Source of the DNA: Salinimicrobium sp. TH3
Lineage (GTDB): Bacteria; Bacteroidota; Bacteroidia; Flavobacteriales; Flavobacteriaceae
Direction of reading: 5' to 3'
Assembly (NCBI RefSeq): GCF_026676115.1
Contig: NZ_JAPONB010000001.1
Coordinates: forward strand, 372,001-436,000
DNA: 64,000 nt
A program made the position numbers and the translations under genes. Numbering within the stretch: position 1 is the stretch's first letter; every line of letters begins with the position of its first letter. Below the pieces are notes generated by a model that was given only the letters and a program-made list of their open reading frames with translations, was not told where the DNA came from and did not search any database. Of this stretch, positions 16,852 through 26,404 are shown in pieces.

Positions 16852-17568
16852 TTAGTATTTGTTGAAGCAACCCGATCCTCTCCCAAAGTTAAAGGTAAAA
16901 TAGATACCGGTAAAAACATACCAGTCGGAGGTATTTCGATTACCAAAATCATATAGGTTGTAATCACCATCAACTTCTGAAGGGTGACTACCATCCAGGT
17001 TGTCGGTAAAGGTATAGCGGGCTCCTATTTCCATGCCAGCAGAGAGAAAATTGTTCAGGGTTTGTTTATACCCCATTACAATAGGTAGTGAAAATTCCCA
17101 GTTATTCCCGGCTTCCTGTAATTCATTTGCTGCCGGATTGGTATAAGCCAAATTTTTCAACATGTAATGATTGGCAAAATAGTAATTAATTCCGGTGTAA
17201 AGATAAGGAGTTGATTGGTAAGTATTGGCGTGAAGGTCCCAATCCCAAAAAGTAAATTCAAGACCTAATGAAGCTTCAGCAATAGTATTGGAGAAAGAAT
17301 ATCCTCTTTGCAGTCTTCGGCCTTCATTGGATTTTGCGTCATCGGCTTCGATTTTCGCATAAAGGAGGGAGAACCTAAAGGAATGACGGTCACTGCGATT
17401 CCACTTTACAAGACCTCCAAAAACCGGAGTGTTCGGATTGATATAGGTAGTGTTGCCCACATCCCCAATATAATTTGCTCCTCCTATAAAAGGGCCTACT
17501 TCAAAATTCTGGGAATAGGTCTGATTTCCGCAAAGGGCAATTAGAACCATAACAACAAGATACCTCAT
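16852..17568 (-). CDS. DUF6089-type outer membrane beta-barrel protein
   Basis: 238 residues with a signal peptide (MRYLVVMVLIALCGNQTYSQ), then alternating amphipathic strands (FEVGPFIGGANYIGDVG, HSFRFSLLYAKIEADD, YLYTGINYYFANHYM) and an aromatic-rich end (WYVFTGIYFTFNFGRG). This is the small porin-like barrel that regularly precedes uppS-bamA in flavobacteria and is annotated DUF6089. The function is unknown; synteny suggests a link to outer-membrane assembly. Confidence 0.85.
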   Translation of the reverse strand: MRYLVVMVLIALCGNQTYSQNFEVGPFIGGANYIGDVGNTTYINPNTPVFGGLVKWNRSDRHSFRFSLLYAKIEADDAKSNEGRRLQRGYSFSNTIAEASLGLEFTFWDWDLHANTYQSTPYLYTGINYYFANHYMLKNLAYTNPAANELQEAGNNWEFSLPIVMGYKQTLNNFLSAGMEIGARYTFTDNLDGSHPSEVDGDYNLYDFGNRNTSDWYVFTGIYFTFNFGRGSGCFNKY

Positions 17569-17669
17569 AGGTCTTCAAAAGTCTGCAAATATAACAATAT
17601 TGTTAACCCTACAATAACATGAGGGAGTTTGTGCTTTAGCATAAACAGATTAAAGCAAATTTTATTGTT

Positions 17670-18554
17670 TTAATTGCGTTTATCTTCTCCCCAAAGTAGT
17701 TTTTTGCGGAGGGTTTTTAAGAAGGTGTCACTTGTAAATTCCACCATTTTTATTTTAAAAGGAGCCTTTTTAATGGTCACTGTAGTGTTGTTTTTAAGAG
17801 TTTCTAACCTGGAATCCATAGAAACGAGGTAGTCATCTGCACGCCCCGACACTTTTAAAGTAATTGTGGTGTTATCTTTTATAACCAGTGGGCGGGCATT
17901 AAGATTATGAGGAGCAATTGGAGTGATCACAAGCGCCTTTGTGGCAGGTGTAATCACAGGGCCGCCACAACTTAAGGAATAGCCGGTTGAGCCGGTAGGG
18001 GTGGAAATTATTAAACCGTCTGCCCAATAAGAGGTGAGTGGTTCTCCATCAAGCCAGGTGTCAATAGTGATCATGGAGGTACTGTTCTTTCTGCTAACTG
18101 CTATTTCGTTAAGGGCGAAATTGTTGTTGCATAGTTCTTCCGCTTCAGGTTGGGTCATAATACACAACAGGGAACGTTCGGAGATCTTATACTCTTTTTT
18201 GAGAAGTCTTGAGATGGTTGCCCGAATTTCTTCTTTATGTACCGTAGCCAGGAAACCAAGTCTCCCGGTATTTATTCCCATAATAGGAATATCAAGGTCC
18301 TGAACAAAATTTACCGAATGAAGTATAGTCCCGTCTCCTCCTACACTTATAAAGATATCGAAGGTGTCATCCAGCTCAGTAAAGGTTGCAAAATGGTGGA
18401 AATCCTTTTCAATTTCTTTGCTTTCGTCAATGAGTCTAAGAAAATTCTTTTCTATAGCGACCTCAATATTTTCAGAATCTAAAACATTTAGAAGTTCTTC
18501 AATATAGGCGCCCGAGTTGGTATGATAAAATTGCCCGTAGATAGCAGCCTTCAT
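17670..18554 (-). CDS. nadK: NAD kinase
   Basis: 294 residues with the diagnostic GGDGT motif (72-76, VGGDGTILHS), the NE motif (FALNEIAVSR) and the glycine-rich block TPTGSTGYSLSCGGPVI. NadK phosphorylates NAD to NADP in the cytoplasm. The start codon lies two bases downstream of the CBS-protein stop codon, so the two genes are coupled. The intact motifs indicate a functional enzyme. Confidence 0.96.
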   Translation of the reverse strand: MKAAIYGQFYHTNSGAYIEELLNVLDSENIEVAIEKNFLRLIDESKEIEKDFHHFATFTELDDTFDIFISVGGDGTILHSVNFVQDLDIPIMGINTGRLGFLATVHKEEIRATISRLLKKEYKISERSLLCIMTQPEAEELCNNNFALNEIAVSRKNSTSMITIDTWLDGEPLTSYWADGLIISTPTGSTGYSLSCGGPVITPATKALVITPIAPHNLNARPLVIKDNTTITLKVSGRADDYLVSMDSRLETLKNNTTVTIKKAPFKIKMVEFTSDTFLKTLRKKLLWGEDKRN

Positions 18555-18556
18555 TC

Positions 18557-19213
18557 TTAAATGTTTAGGTATTTATCCAGGTAGCGGGAGCGATCCTGCA
18601 AGCTCGATGAAAAAGAATCTTCAGAGTGTTGGGATACGACCTCGTAGCCATACCTTCTAAAGGTTTGAAACATGGCATTAAAAGGGACAGCTCCTGTTTT
18701 AAGAGTGATTTGTGCCCGTTCATTTTCAATGGCTGAAACGAATGCGCCCAGTACATTGGTGCCATTGGATTCCACAATCTGGCATATTTCACTAAAGGAG
18801 TAGTCCTTGACTCCTTTTTCCACTACTATAATACCGCCCGGATTGTTAAGGAAAGGTGATTCGGTAAATAAGTTCATAATCTCCTGTAGCTCAAGATATC
18901 CCAGGAAAGTATTGTTTTCATCTAATACAGGCATTATGTTGGAATCATTTTTGGAAAAATTATGCAATACATCTATCCAGTTGTCAGTATCCCTTACAAA
19001 AAAGCCTTCCAGGGCATATTGAAATTCCTCCATGGGTTTTTCTTTGTCAAAGATCCGGGCATCGGCCACGGGGATACACCCCATATAGGTTTCACCCTGT
19101 TTGACAGGTAAATGAGAATAAGGGTATTCATTGAAAATCTCAAGCACTTCTGCCACAGGGGTGTCAAATTGCGGGATTTTTATCTCATTAAGTATATATG
19201 GCTGAATGTTCAT
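18557..19213 (-). CDS. CBS-domain protein
   Basis: 219 residues from the ATG starting MNIQPYILNEI; ten further codons are open upstream but lack support. Two CBS motifs are visible (about 18-70, LEIFNEYPYSHLPVKQGETY; and about 80-130, FSKNDSNIMPVLDENNTFLG). The C-terminal part (about 135-215) resembles an ACT-like alpha/beta domain. CBS pairs usually bind adenine nucleotides. Coupling to nadK suggests a nucleotide-sensing role in NAD(P) metabolism, but that is inference. It is divergent from pdxJ. Confidence 0.85.
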   Translation of the reverse strand: MNIQPYILNEIKIPQFDTPVAEVLEIFNEYPYSHLPVKQGETYMGCIPVADARIFDKEKPMEEFQYALEGFFVRDTDNWIDVLHNFSKNDSNIMPVLDENNTFLGYLELQEIMNLFTESPFLNNPGGIIVVEKGVKDYSFSEICQIVESNGTNVLGAFVSAIENERAQITLKTGAVPFNAMFQTFRRYGYEVVSQHSEDSFSSSLQDRSRYLDKYLNI

Positions 19214-19274
19214 TGCCCCGGGGTTTTTCTGCAAATTAATCAAAATAATGTACTTTTTTGCTTAATCTACTTTG

Positions 19275-19282
19275 TATTTTTG
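19275..19282 (+). promoter_or_regulatory. Bacteroidota -7 element upstream of pdxJ
   Basis: TATTTTTG matches TAnnTTTG, 19 bases before the pdxJ ATG. No clear TTTG lies at the expected 19-base spacing upstream. Confidence 0.45.
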
Positions 19283-19301
19283 TTCAAAACCCTTGTCAAA
19301 A

Positions 19302-20018
19302 ATGACTAAATTAAGCGTAAATATTAATAAGATTGCAACCCTTCGAAATAGTCGCGGGGGAGATATTCCAAATGTTGTACAGGTCGCCAAAGATGTGCAG
19401 CGGTTTGGTGGACAGGGAATCACAGTTCACCCAAGACCCGATGAACGCCATATAAGGTACCAGGATGTGCTGGACCTTCGTCCCGTAGTAACCACAGAAT
19501 TTAATATTGAAGGAAACCCAATTCAGAAATTTGTGGACCTGGTATTAAAAGTAAAACCAGAACAGGTGACCCTTGTTCCCGATGCAGAAGATGCAATTAC
19601 CTCAAATGCGGGTTGGGATACTATTAAAAATAAGGATTACCTGAGGGAGATCATTTCAGAATTTAAGAACAAAGGGATCCGGACTTCAATTTTCGTGGAT
19701 CCCGACCTTGAAATGATCAAAGGTGCAGCAAATACGGGGACAGATCGTATTGAACTCTATACCGAAGAATACGCCCGGCAATATGCCAAAGGGAACAAAG
19801 AAGGAATTAAACCTTATAGATCCTGTGCCGAAGCAGCCAATGATCTTGGGTTGGGAATAAATGCCGGTCACGATCTTTCCCTGGCCAATATTGAATACTT
19901 TCAGAAGAATATTCCCGGTTTGCTGGAGGTGTCGATTGGCCATGCTTTAATAGCCGAATCACTGTACCAGGGGCTGGAATATGTTATTAACCAATACTTG
20001 AGTTTACTAAGAAGCTAA
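19302..20018 (+). CDS. pdxJ: Pyridoxine 5'-phosphate synthase
   Basis: 238 residues from the ATG that begins [10 protein letters not shown], the normal family length; the longer frame to 19272 runs through the promoter. Signature segments include [31 protein letters not shown] and [12 protein letters not shown]. PdxJ condenses 3-amino-2-oxopropyl phosphate with deoxyxylulose phosphate to form pyridoxine phosphate (vitamin B6). Its stop codon overlaps the start of the next gene by one base (TAATG). Confidence 0.96.
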   Translation: MTKLSVNINKIATLRNSRGGDIPNVVQVAKDVQRFGGQGITVHPRPDERHIRYQDVLDLRPVVTTEFNIEGNPIQKFVDLVLKVKPEQVTLVPDAEDAITSNAGWDTIKNKDYLREIISEFKNKGIRTSIFVDPDLEMIKGAANTGTDRIELYTEEYARQYAKGNKEGIKPYRSCAEAANDLGLGINAGHDLSLANIEYFQKNIPGLLEVSIGHALIAESLYQGLEYVINQYLSLLRS

Positions 20019-20779
20019 TGAAATTACATTCGAATATCCTCGGAGAGGGACAACCTCTCTTGATCCTTCATGGGTTCCTGGGGATGAGTGATAACTGGAA
20101 AACGCTTGGGAATGATTTTGCCGAAGCCGGTTACCAGGTGCACCTCATTGACCAAAGAAACCATGGTCGCAGCCCTCACAGTGAGGCTTTTAATTATACC
20201 GAGCTTGCAAAAGATATCCAGGAATATATTCAGCAACACAGCCTCAAAAATGTCATTTTGATAGGACATTCTATGGGGGGTAAAGCAGCAATGACTGCCG
20301 CCGCTTTGTTTCCTAATCTCATTGAAAAGCTGGTAGTAGTGGATATTGCTCCAAAATATTACCCGCCGCATCACCAGGATATTTTGAAAGGGTTAAAAGC
20401 TGTTGATGAGGCTACTCTGGAATCGCGGGGAGAAGCAGATGAAGTGTTGTCACAATATGTATCGCAGAAAGCAGTAAGAATGTTTTTACTTAAAAATCTT
20501 TATTGGAAAGAAAAGAATCGACTGGGACTAAGGTTGAATCTGGAGGTTCTTACAAGAGAGATAGAAAAAGTAGGTGAAGCGCTGCCGGAAGATTACGTCT
20601 ATTCCAAACCCACACTTTTTATTAAAGGCGAAAGATCAAATTATATCACTTCAGAAGATAAAGGGCTCATAGAGAAACATTTTCCTGAAGCAAAAATTTC
20701 AGTCATTCCGCGAGCGGGGCACTGGGTTCATGCTGAGAATAAAAAGGGATTTTATGATGAGGTAATGCAATTTTTGTAA
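20018..20779 (+). CDS. Alpha/beta-fold hydrolase (YbfF-like esterase)
   Basis: 253 residues with the oxyanion HGFLG motif (LLILHGFLGMSDNWK), DQRNHGRSP, the nucleophile elbow GHSMGGKA, an acid in the strand near FIKGERSNYI, and the catalytic His in AGHWVHAE. This is the hallmark layout of the YbfF/BioH-like esterase branch. The substrate is unknown. It is translationally coupled to pdxJ, an arrangement common in flavobacteria, though a link to B6 metabolism is not shown. Confidence 0.9.
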   Translation: MKLHSNILGEGQPLLILHGFLGMSDNWKTLGNDFAEAGYQVHLIDQRNHGRSPHSEAFNYTELAKDIQEYIQQHSLKNVILIGHSMGGKAAMTAAALFPNLIEKLVVVDIAPKYYPPHHQDILKGLKAVDEATLESRGEADEVLSQYVSQKAVRMFLLKNLYWKEKNRLGLRLNLEVLTREIEKVGEALPEDYVYSKPTLFIKGERSNYITSEDKGLIEKHFPEAKISVIPRAGHWVHAENKKGFYDEVMQFL

Positions 20780-20826
20780 TTCTGTTGTGGAATTTACTAT
20801 GCACGCGTAATAAATTGATGTTTTTC

Positions 20827-20856
20827 TTGCCTTATATTCAATTTATGCTATTTTTG
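20827..20856 (+). promoter_or_regulatory. Promoter of the FadL-type gene
   Basis: A TTG at 20827-20829 and a TATTTTTG at 20849-20856 are separated by 19 bases, matching the Bacteroidota -33/-7 pattern. The distance to the ATG is 37 bases. Confidence 0.7.
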
Positions 20857-20893
20857 GGCCATTGATCCTAAAATTAAATCTACACAAACTATT

Positions 20894-22141
20894 ATGAAAA
20901 AAGTTTTATTACTAATGGTATTTGTTCTTGCAGGTACTATAACTTATGCCGGTGGTTATCGTGTTGGTGTACAGGGGCAGCGTGCACTGGCTATGGGACA
21001 CACGGGAGTGGCCGTAGTTAACAGTGCCGAATTGGGTTTTTTCAATCCGGCAGGACTTGTATACCTTGAAAACCAATTAACCATTTCTGCAGGGGTAAGT
21101 GCAGTATTTTCTGAAGTTGCATGGCAAAATGAATCTACAGGAGCAACAGCTCGTACAGATAACCCTGCGGGAACTCCTTTTTACTTCAATGCTTCTTATA
21201 AATTAAATGAAAATCTTGCTCTTGGTCTTAGTATATATACCCCTTACGGAAGTACTGTAGAATGGGAAGATGACTGGGCCGGTTCTCACTTAGTTAACAA
21301 TATTAAACTTCAGGCTATCTACATCCAGCCACTTGTTTCTTATAAGATCGCCGATTTCGTGAGCGTTGGTGGTGGTCCCATCTTCGTGACAGGTTCGGTA
21401 AATTTTAACCGTAATTTAAGCAGAACACTTACCAACATTGAAGGTGAGAGATCAAACGTTACTATTGACGCTTCGGGAGTGAACGAATGGGGCTGGTCTG
21501 CAGGTGCACTTTTTACTCCTACCGAAGATCTTAGAGTAGGGGTTAACTACCGATCTGAGATCATTATGAATGCTGAAGGTGGAGATGCCGATTTTGAAAA
21601 TATTCCAAACACACCACTTGCACCTTTTAGCGATACAACTTTTGATGCTCAGTTACCTTTACCGGCAGAACTTACTGTAGGTCTATCCTATGAGCTAAAT
21701 GAAAAATGGTTGTTGGCCTTTGATTTTAACAGAACTTTCTGGGGAGTGTATGAATCCCTTGATATAAAATTTGCCAATGGTGTGGTTTCTGAAAATCCAC
21801 GAGGTTATGAGGATGCCAATACCTGGAGGTTTGGAGCACAATATATTGCAACAGATAAGTTGACCTTGCGTGCAGGTTATTATCTTGATGAATCTCCTGT
21901 ACAACCTGGATATTTTGCGCCAGAGACTCCACGTAATGACTCCATGGGTTTCACCGGAGGACTTTCTCTTAATGTGACTTCCAGACTTGCAATAGACGCC
22001 TCTTTTGCGTACATAAGATTTGATGAAGTAGATGCATCCTATGACCATTACATTGATGAAAATGGGCAAAATGTGCCTTTTGGAGGAACATATAAATCTG
22101 TAGCCTTTATTCCTGGGCTGGGTGTTACTTATAAACTATAA
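20894..22141 (+). CDS. OmpP1/FadL-family outer membrane transporter
   Basis: 415 residues with a signal peptide (MKKVLLLMVFVLAGTITYAG). The N-terminal plug follows with the family motif RALAMGHTGVAVVNSAELGFFNPAG, seen here in parts. Alternating beta-strands then continue to a C-terminal strand (SVAFIPGLGVTYKL). FadL proteins take up hydrophobic compounds such as long-chain fatty acids across the outer membrane. The SGNH-type lipoprotein gene starts 15 bases downstream, so a lipid-ester uptake and cleavage pair is plausible. Confidence 0.92.
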   Translation: MKKVLLLMVFVLAGTITYAGGYRVGVQGQRALAMGHTGVAVVNSAELGFFNPAGLVYLENQLTISAGVSAVFSEVAWQNESTGATARTDNPAGTPFYFNASYKLNENLALGLSIYTPYGSTVEWEDDWAGSHLVNNIKLQAIYIQPLVSYKIADFVSVGGGPIFVTGSVNFNRNLSRTLTNIEGERSNVTIDASGVNEWGWSAGALFTPTEDLRVGVNYRSEIIMNAEGGDADFENIPNTPLAPFSDTTFDAQLPLPAELTVGLSYELNEKWLLAFDFNRTFWGVYESLDIKFANGVVSENPRGYEDANTWRFGAQYIATDKLTLRAGYYLDESPVQPGYFAPETPRNDSMGFTGGLSLNVTSRLAIDASFAYIRFDEVDASYDHYIDENGQNVPFGGTYKSVAFIPGLGVTYKL

Positions 22142-22156
22142 TAAAGAAATTTGAAT

Positions 22157-23725
22157 ATGAAAAACTATATAAAATATATCGGAATTCTGGCCCTGGGGAT
22201 GGTTGCCTGTGAACCGGAATTCGAAAATCCGGTTGATGAACAGGGCGCCTATACCAATGGTGAAGCAGATTTTTCTAATTATGTTGCTTTAGGTAACTCT
22301 TTGACTGCGGGTTATGCAGACGGGACCCTTTATCTTTCAGGACAACAAAATTCTTATCCAAATATTTTAGCTCAACAGTTTGCTAAAGTGCAGGAAACAG
22401 ATCTTTTCACACAACCACTTGTTGCCGATAATGCAGGAGGTCTTCTTCTTAATGGTACGCAATTACCCGGATATAATACTCGTCTGGTCTTAGGGGTGGA
22501 TGAACAGCTTAATGCTGCACCTAGAAATTATGGTGGAGCGATTACTACAGATGTTAGTAATATTCTTTCTGGGCCTTTTAATAATATGGCTGTTCCTGGA
22601 GCAAAATCTTATGAGCTTCTTGCGCCAGGTTATGGCAGTATGGAAGCTTTACAAATGGGGCTTGCGAATCCTTATTTCGTTAGGTTTGCTTCTTCTCCAA
22701 ACACTTCAATAATTGCAGATGCAGTAGCACAAAATCCCACCTTTTTTACATTGTGGATAGGAAATAATGACGTTTTCTTATACGCAGTATCTGGAGGGAC
22801 AGGAGTGGACCGAACTGGAGAAATGGATCCAACTCAATATGGAAGAAATGACATTACCGATCCGCAGGTATTTGCCGGAGCTTATTCACAATTAGTTTCT
22901 TCAATGATTGAGGCAGGAGCCGAAGAAGGTGCTCTTTTAAATATTCCAGACGTAACTACAGCTGCTTTTTTTAATACAGTTCCTAATAACGCATTAGAAC
23001 TTTCTGCAGAACAAGCTGCCGGATTGACCGGTTATTTTCAGGCTGTAGCCGGAATATTTACGCAGTTTTTAATGGGCCAGCAAGTGCCCGCAGAGCAGGC
23101 GCAGGCAATAGCTTCTCAATATGCTATTACTTTCACTGAGGGGAAAAACCGCTTTATAATTGATGTTCCTGAAACTCAAACTAACCCACTTGGTTTTCGT
23201 CAAATGACTGAGGAAGAGCTGCTTGTTCTAACTATAAATCAAACAGCCTTAAGACAGCAGGGATATGGTTCCGCAGCTATTTCTCCAGAGGTTATGGAGG
23301 TACTTGGAATACTTCAGCAAGGAGGACAGCCCACTCAGGAACAGGCCCAGTTAGTCTTGGATGCAGTTAATGGAATTGATGATAAAGATGCTCTGGATCA
23401 ATCGGAAATCGAATCCATAAGTGCAGCAACAACAGCATACAATCAAACAATTAGCCAACTTGCCCAGGCGAATGGTTTGGCTTTGGTTGATATCAATGAT
23501 TTGGCTTCCCGTGTAGACTCTGAGGGAATTCCATTTGACGGCGGAGTTGTCACTTCTACATTCGCTACCGGAGGGCTATTTTCTCTTGATGGGGTTCATT
23601 TCACCCCACGAGGATATGCGCTTGTAGCTAATTCAATTATTGAAACTGTTAACGCCACATATAATGCTACGGTCCCAACTGTGAATATTGGTTATTATGG
23701 CACCATTACCCCAAGTAACGACTAA
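22157..23725 (+). CDS. SGNH/GDSL-type hydrolase lipoprotein
   Basis: 522 residues from the ATG at 22157; a TTG six bases earlier is a poorer start. The lipobox is LGMVAC (Cys18). SGNH blocks are present: block I in NYVALGNSLTAGYADG (the GDSL serine), block III in FTLWIGNNDVF and block V in LDGVHFTPRGYALVAN (Asp-His pair). A long insertion of about 200 residues, rich in Gln and Ala, lies between blocks III and V. It is an outer-membrane-anchored esterase or lipase candidate, co-transcribed with the FadL-like porin. Confidence 0.88.
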   Translation: MKNYIKYIGILALGMVACEPEFENPVDEQGAYTNGEADFSNYVALGNSLTAGYADGTLYLSGQQNSYPNILAQQFAKVQETDLFTQPLVADNAGGLLLNGTQLPGYNTRLVLGVDEQLNAAPRNYGGAITTDVSNILSGPFNNMAVPGAKSYELLAPGYGSMEALQMGLANPYFVRFASSPNTSIIADAVAQNPTFFTLWIGNNDVFLYAVSGGTGVDRTGEMDPTQYGRNDITDPQVFAGAYSQLVSSMIEAGAEEGALLNIPDVTTAAFFNTVPNNALELSAEQAAGLTGYFQAVAGIFTQFLMGQQVPAEQAQAIASQYAITFTEGKNRFIIDVPETQTNPLGFRQMTEEELLVLTINQTALRQQGYGSAAISPEVMEVLGILQQGGQPTQEQAQLVLDAVNGIDDKDALDQSEIESISAATTAYNQTISQLAQANGLALVDINDLASRVDSEGIPFDGGVVTSTFATGGLFSLDGVHFTPRGYALVANSIIETVNATYNATVPTVNIGYYGTITPSND

Positions 23726-23746
23726 AAGCTGTTATTGTTAAACTTC

Positions 23747-23776
23747 AAAAACGCCGGGACATTCCCGGCGTTTTTC
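23747..23776 (+). terminator. Terminator after the SGNH lipoprotein gene
   Basis: ACGCCGGGA-CAT-TCCCGGCGT is a perfect GC-rich stem with a 3-base loop, flanked by As and followed by five Ts. Confidence 0.92.
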
Positions 23777-23814
23777 GTTCAAAAGACTATCTTAGTATTT
23801 AAAAATAATAAACT

Positions 23815-24156
23815 ATGACTTTTATTTTAAGAATTCTCCTTACAGCCGTTGTTGTAGTTTTTCTTGCCAATTTTCTTCCCGGTGTAACGGTTACTGGTTA
23901 TTTTACTGCAATTGTTGTAGCCCTGGTGCTGGCGCTGCTTAATCTAATTGTCAAGCCTATCCTGGTGCTGTTGACATTACCCGTTACTATTATTACTTTC
24001 GGGCTCTTTCTAATCGTGATCAATGCAATAATTATACTGCTGGTTGATGCTTTTGTAGATGGTTTCCAGGTAAGTGGCTTCTGGATCGCAGTGCTTTTTA
24101 GCCTTTTGCTGTCAATTATCCAATCTCTGTTTTTCTCTATTGCCGAAAAGAAATAA
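23815..24156 (+). CDS. Small phage-holin-family (DUF360-like) membrane protein
   Basis: 113 residues that are almost entirely membrane helices: about 5-22, 28-55, 58-85 and 90-110. The motif LNLIVKPILVLLTLPVTIIT is the signature of the mycobacterial/cyanobacterial-like 'phage holin family 4' proteins (YvlD-like). Despite the family name it is a chromosomal membrane protein of unknown role in most bacteria. It sits between two terminators or promoters and appears monocistronic. Confidence 0.85.
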   Translation: MTFILRILLTAVVVVFLANFLPGVTVTGYFTAIVVALVLALLNLIVKPILVLLTLPVTIITFGLFLIVINAIIILLVDAFVDGFQVSGFWIAVLFSLLLSIIQSLFFSIAEKK

Positions 24157-24184
24157 AGGCTGCTGAATTTCAACTTTTTGAAAC

Positions 24185-24215
24185 TTTGCTCGCTCTTAAA
24201 AAAGTTGTACTTTTG
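24185..24215 (+). promoter_or_regulatory. Promoter of tig
   Basis: A perfect Bacteroidota promoter: TTTG at 24185-24188, 19-base spacer, TACTTTTG at 24208-24215, with the tig ATG 26 bases downstream. Confidence 0.85.
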
Positions 24216-24241
24216 CAGACCAATTTTTATAAGCAATTATA

Positions 24242-25555
24242 ATGAATATAACGAGAGAGAACATAGACGAACTTAATGCCGTACTCAAGGTAGATATAGC
24301 TAAGGAGGACTACAGCAACAAAGTTGAAAAAGTACTAAAAGATTACCGTAAGAATGCTAATATCCCCGGCTTCCGAAAAGGACATGTGCCAATGGGAATG
24401 GTAAAAAAGCAGTATGGTAAGGCTGTTTTGGTTGATGAGGTGAACAAGTTGCTTCAGGATTCATTGAATAAATATCTTACTGAAGAAAAACTTGATGTTC
24501 TTGGAAATCCGCTTCCAAAGGAGCAGGATAATTTTGACTGGGACAGTGATAACTACACCTTTGAATTTGAATTAGGTCTTTCTCCACAATTTGAAGTGAG
24601 CCTGGACAACAAAGAGGCTATAACTTATTACAAGATCGTTGCCGGTGAGGAAATGATAGATAACCAGGTGAAGACCCTTCAAAAGCAATATGGGAAACTC
24701 GTTTCAAAAGAAGTTGCCGAAGAAGGAGACCAGGTTACAGGTACTTTTAAAAATGAAGCTGAAGGAATAGAATCTAAAACTACCCTTCCTCTTGAAAAGT
24801 TGAAAAACAAGGAGCCTTTCCTTGGAGCTAAGGCCGGTGATACTGTTTCTGTTAGTACCAAGGATCTTTTTGAAGATGATCACCAGTTGATGGAATTTCT
24901 TAAAGTTGAGCATGACAAAGCGCATGGACTTGATGTTGAGGTGCAGTTTGAAGTAGAGGAAGTTAACACTCAGGAGTTGGCCGATCTTGATCAGGAGTTA
25001 TTCGATAAGCTTTTTGGGGCAGGGGAAGTGACTTCTGTTTCCGAGCTTAAGGACAAAATAAAAGAAGACGCTGCAAAGCAATTCGAACAACAAAGTGACC
25101 AGCAATTGCTTAATGATGTTACCGAAATGTTGATTGAGACTCACAATTTTGATCTTCCAAAGGAATTTCTTCAGAAGTGGATCCAAACAGCAGGTGAAAA
25201 AGAACTTTCTGAAGAGCAGGCGAAAGAAGAGTACGAAAAAAGCGAAAAAGGATTAAGGTTTCAATTGATCGAAGGTAAGCTTATACAGGAGCATAACCTG
25301 GAAGTGAAATTTGAAGATCTAAAATCTTTTGCCAAAGACAGGATCAAAGAACAAATGGCTCAATTTGGCCAGATGAATCCCGAAGAAAAGGAACTTGATG
25401 ATATCGCAGCCCGAATTCTTTCAAATCAGGAGGAAGTGAAGCGCCTTTCAGAGCAATTAATGAACCAGAAACTTCTTGAACTTTACAAGGAAAAAGTAAA
25501 CCTTGAGGAGAAAGAAGTAACATACGAAGAATTTGTTAAAGAAGTTTACCAATAG
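24242..25555 (+). CDS. tig: Trigger factor chaperone
   Basis: 437 residues. The N-terminal ribosome-binding domain carries the signature IPGFRKGHVPMGMVKKQYG. A degenerate FKBP-like middle domain follows (about 150-235) and then the long helical C-terminal chaperone arms. Trigger factor binds nascent chains at the ribosome exit. It leads the classic tig-clpP-clpX order but is followed by its own terminator, so clpPX are probably transcribed separately. Confidence 0.95.
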   Translation: MNITRENIDELNAVLKVDIAKEDYSNKVEKVLKDYRKNANIPGFRKGHVPMGMVKKQYGKAVLVDEVNKLLQDSLNKYLTEEKLDVLGNPLPKEQDNFDWDSDNYTFEFELGLSPQFEVSLDNKEAITYYKIVAGEEMIDNQVKTLQKQYGKLVSKEVAEEGDQVTGTFKNEAEGIESKTTLPLEKLKNKEPFLGAKAGDTVSVSTKDLFEDDHQLMEFLKVEHDKAHGLDVEVQFEVEEVNTQELADLDQELFDKLFGAGEVTSVSELKDKIKEDAAKQFEQQSDQQLLNDVTEMLIETHNFDLPKEFLQKWIQTAGEKELSEEQAKEEYEKSEKGLRFQLIEGKLIQEHNLEVKFEDLKSFAKDRIKEQMAQFGQMNPEEKELDDIAARILSNQEEVKRLSEQLMNQKLLELYKEKVNLEEKEVTYEEFVKEVYQ

Positions 25556-25586
25556 AACTTTTGTTAATTAATACTTATATCTTTAA

Positions 25587-25621
25587 GGGCGTTAGACCGA
25601 ATGCGGGATAACGCCTTTTTT
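25587..25621 (+). terminator. Terminator of tig
   Basis: GGCGTTA/TAACGCC (7 bp, 14-base loop) followed by six Ts, 32 bases after the tig stop codon. Confidence 0.85.
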
Positions 25622-25678
25622 GGTAAATGATTTAGGGGGAAAAATTCCTCTTTTTAAAGTAAAACCGATTTTATTTCA

Positions 25679-26353
25679 ATGGATTACGCTAAAGAATTTG
25701 AGAAATATGCAACCCGTCATCACGGGATCAACAGTAACTATTACGACAAGATAATAAGCAGCATGTACCCTCAGGGTATGACGCCAAACATCATTGAAGA
25801 GAGGCAAATGAACATTGCCATTTTTGATGTTTTCTCACGTTTAATGATGGATCGTATTATCTTTTTAGGAACCGGAATTAGCGACCAGGTGGCCAATATT
25901 ATTCAGGCACAGTTGTTGTTTTTAGAGAGTACAGATTCCTCCAAGGATATCCAGATATATATTAATTCTCCTGGAGGAAGCGTTTATGCAGGCTTGGGTA
26001 TTTATGATACAATGCAGTTCATTAAGCCTAATGTTGCAACAATTTGTACGGGAATGGCCGCTTCTATGGGAGCAGTTCTTCTTTGTGCAGGGGAAAAAGG
26101 AAAAAGGAGCGGTTTGCCGCATTCCCGTGTGATGATCCACCAGCCTTTAGGTGGGGCGCAGGGACAGGCAAGTGACATTGAGATCACAGCCCGTGAGATC
26201 CTTATCCTTAAGAAAGAGCTTTATGATATCATTGCAAAGCACACCGGTCAAACCTATGAGAAGATCCATGAAGACAGTGACCGTGACTATTGGATGAAAG
26301 CAGATAAAGCTTTGGAATACGGAATGATAGATGAAATTTTAACTAGGGAATAA
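25679..26353 (+). CDS. clpP: ATP-dependent Clp protease proteolytic subunit
   Basis: 224 residues. The catalytic triad is recognisable: Ser129 in [11 protein letters not shown], His154 in [11 protein letters not shown] and Asp203 in DRDYWM. The oligomerisation and oxyanion loops ([15 protein letters not shown]) are intact. ClpP forms the double-heptamer chamber that degrades substrates unfolded by ClpX, encoded 51 bases downstream. Confidence 0.97.
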   Translation: MDYAKEFEKYATRHHGINSNYYDKIISSMYPQGMTPNIIEERQMNIAIFDVFSRLMMDRIIFLGTGISDQVANIIQAQLLFLESTDSSKDIQIYINSPGGSVYAGLGIYDTMQFIKPNVATICTGMAASMGAVLLCAGEKGKRSGLPHSRVMIHQPLGGAQGQASDIEITAREILILKKELYDIIAKHTGQTYEKIHEDSDRDYWMKADKALEYGMIDEILTRE

Positions 26354-26404
26354 TCCCTTTTTTGAAGAATGTAGAGAAGCCTTAAAGGCTACAAGAAAAG
26401 ATTT

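Noticed and set aside
23815-24156. Prophage holin
   Set aside because: Despite the family name, no lysis or phage genes are nearby; it is the usual chromosomal YvlD-like membrane protein.
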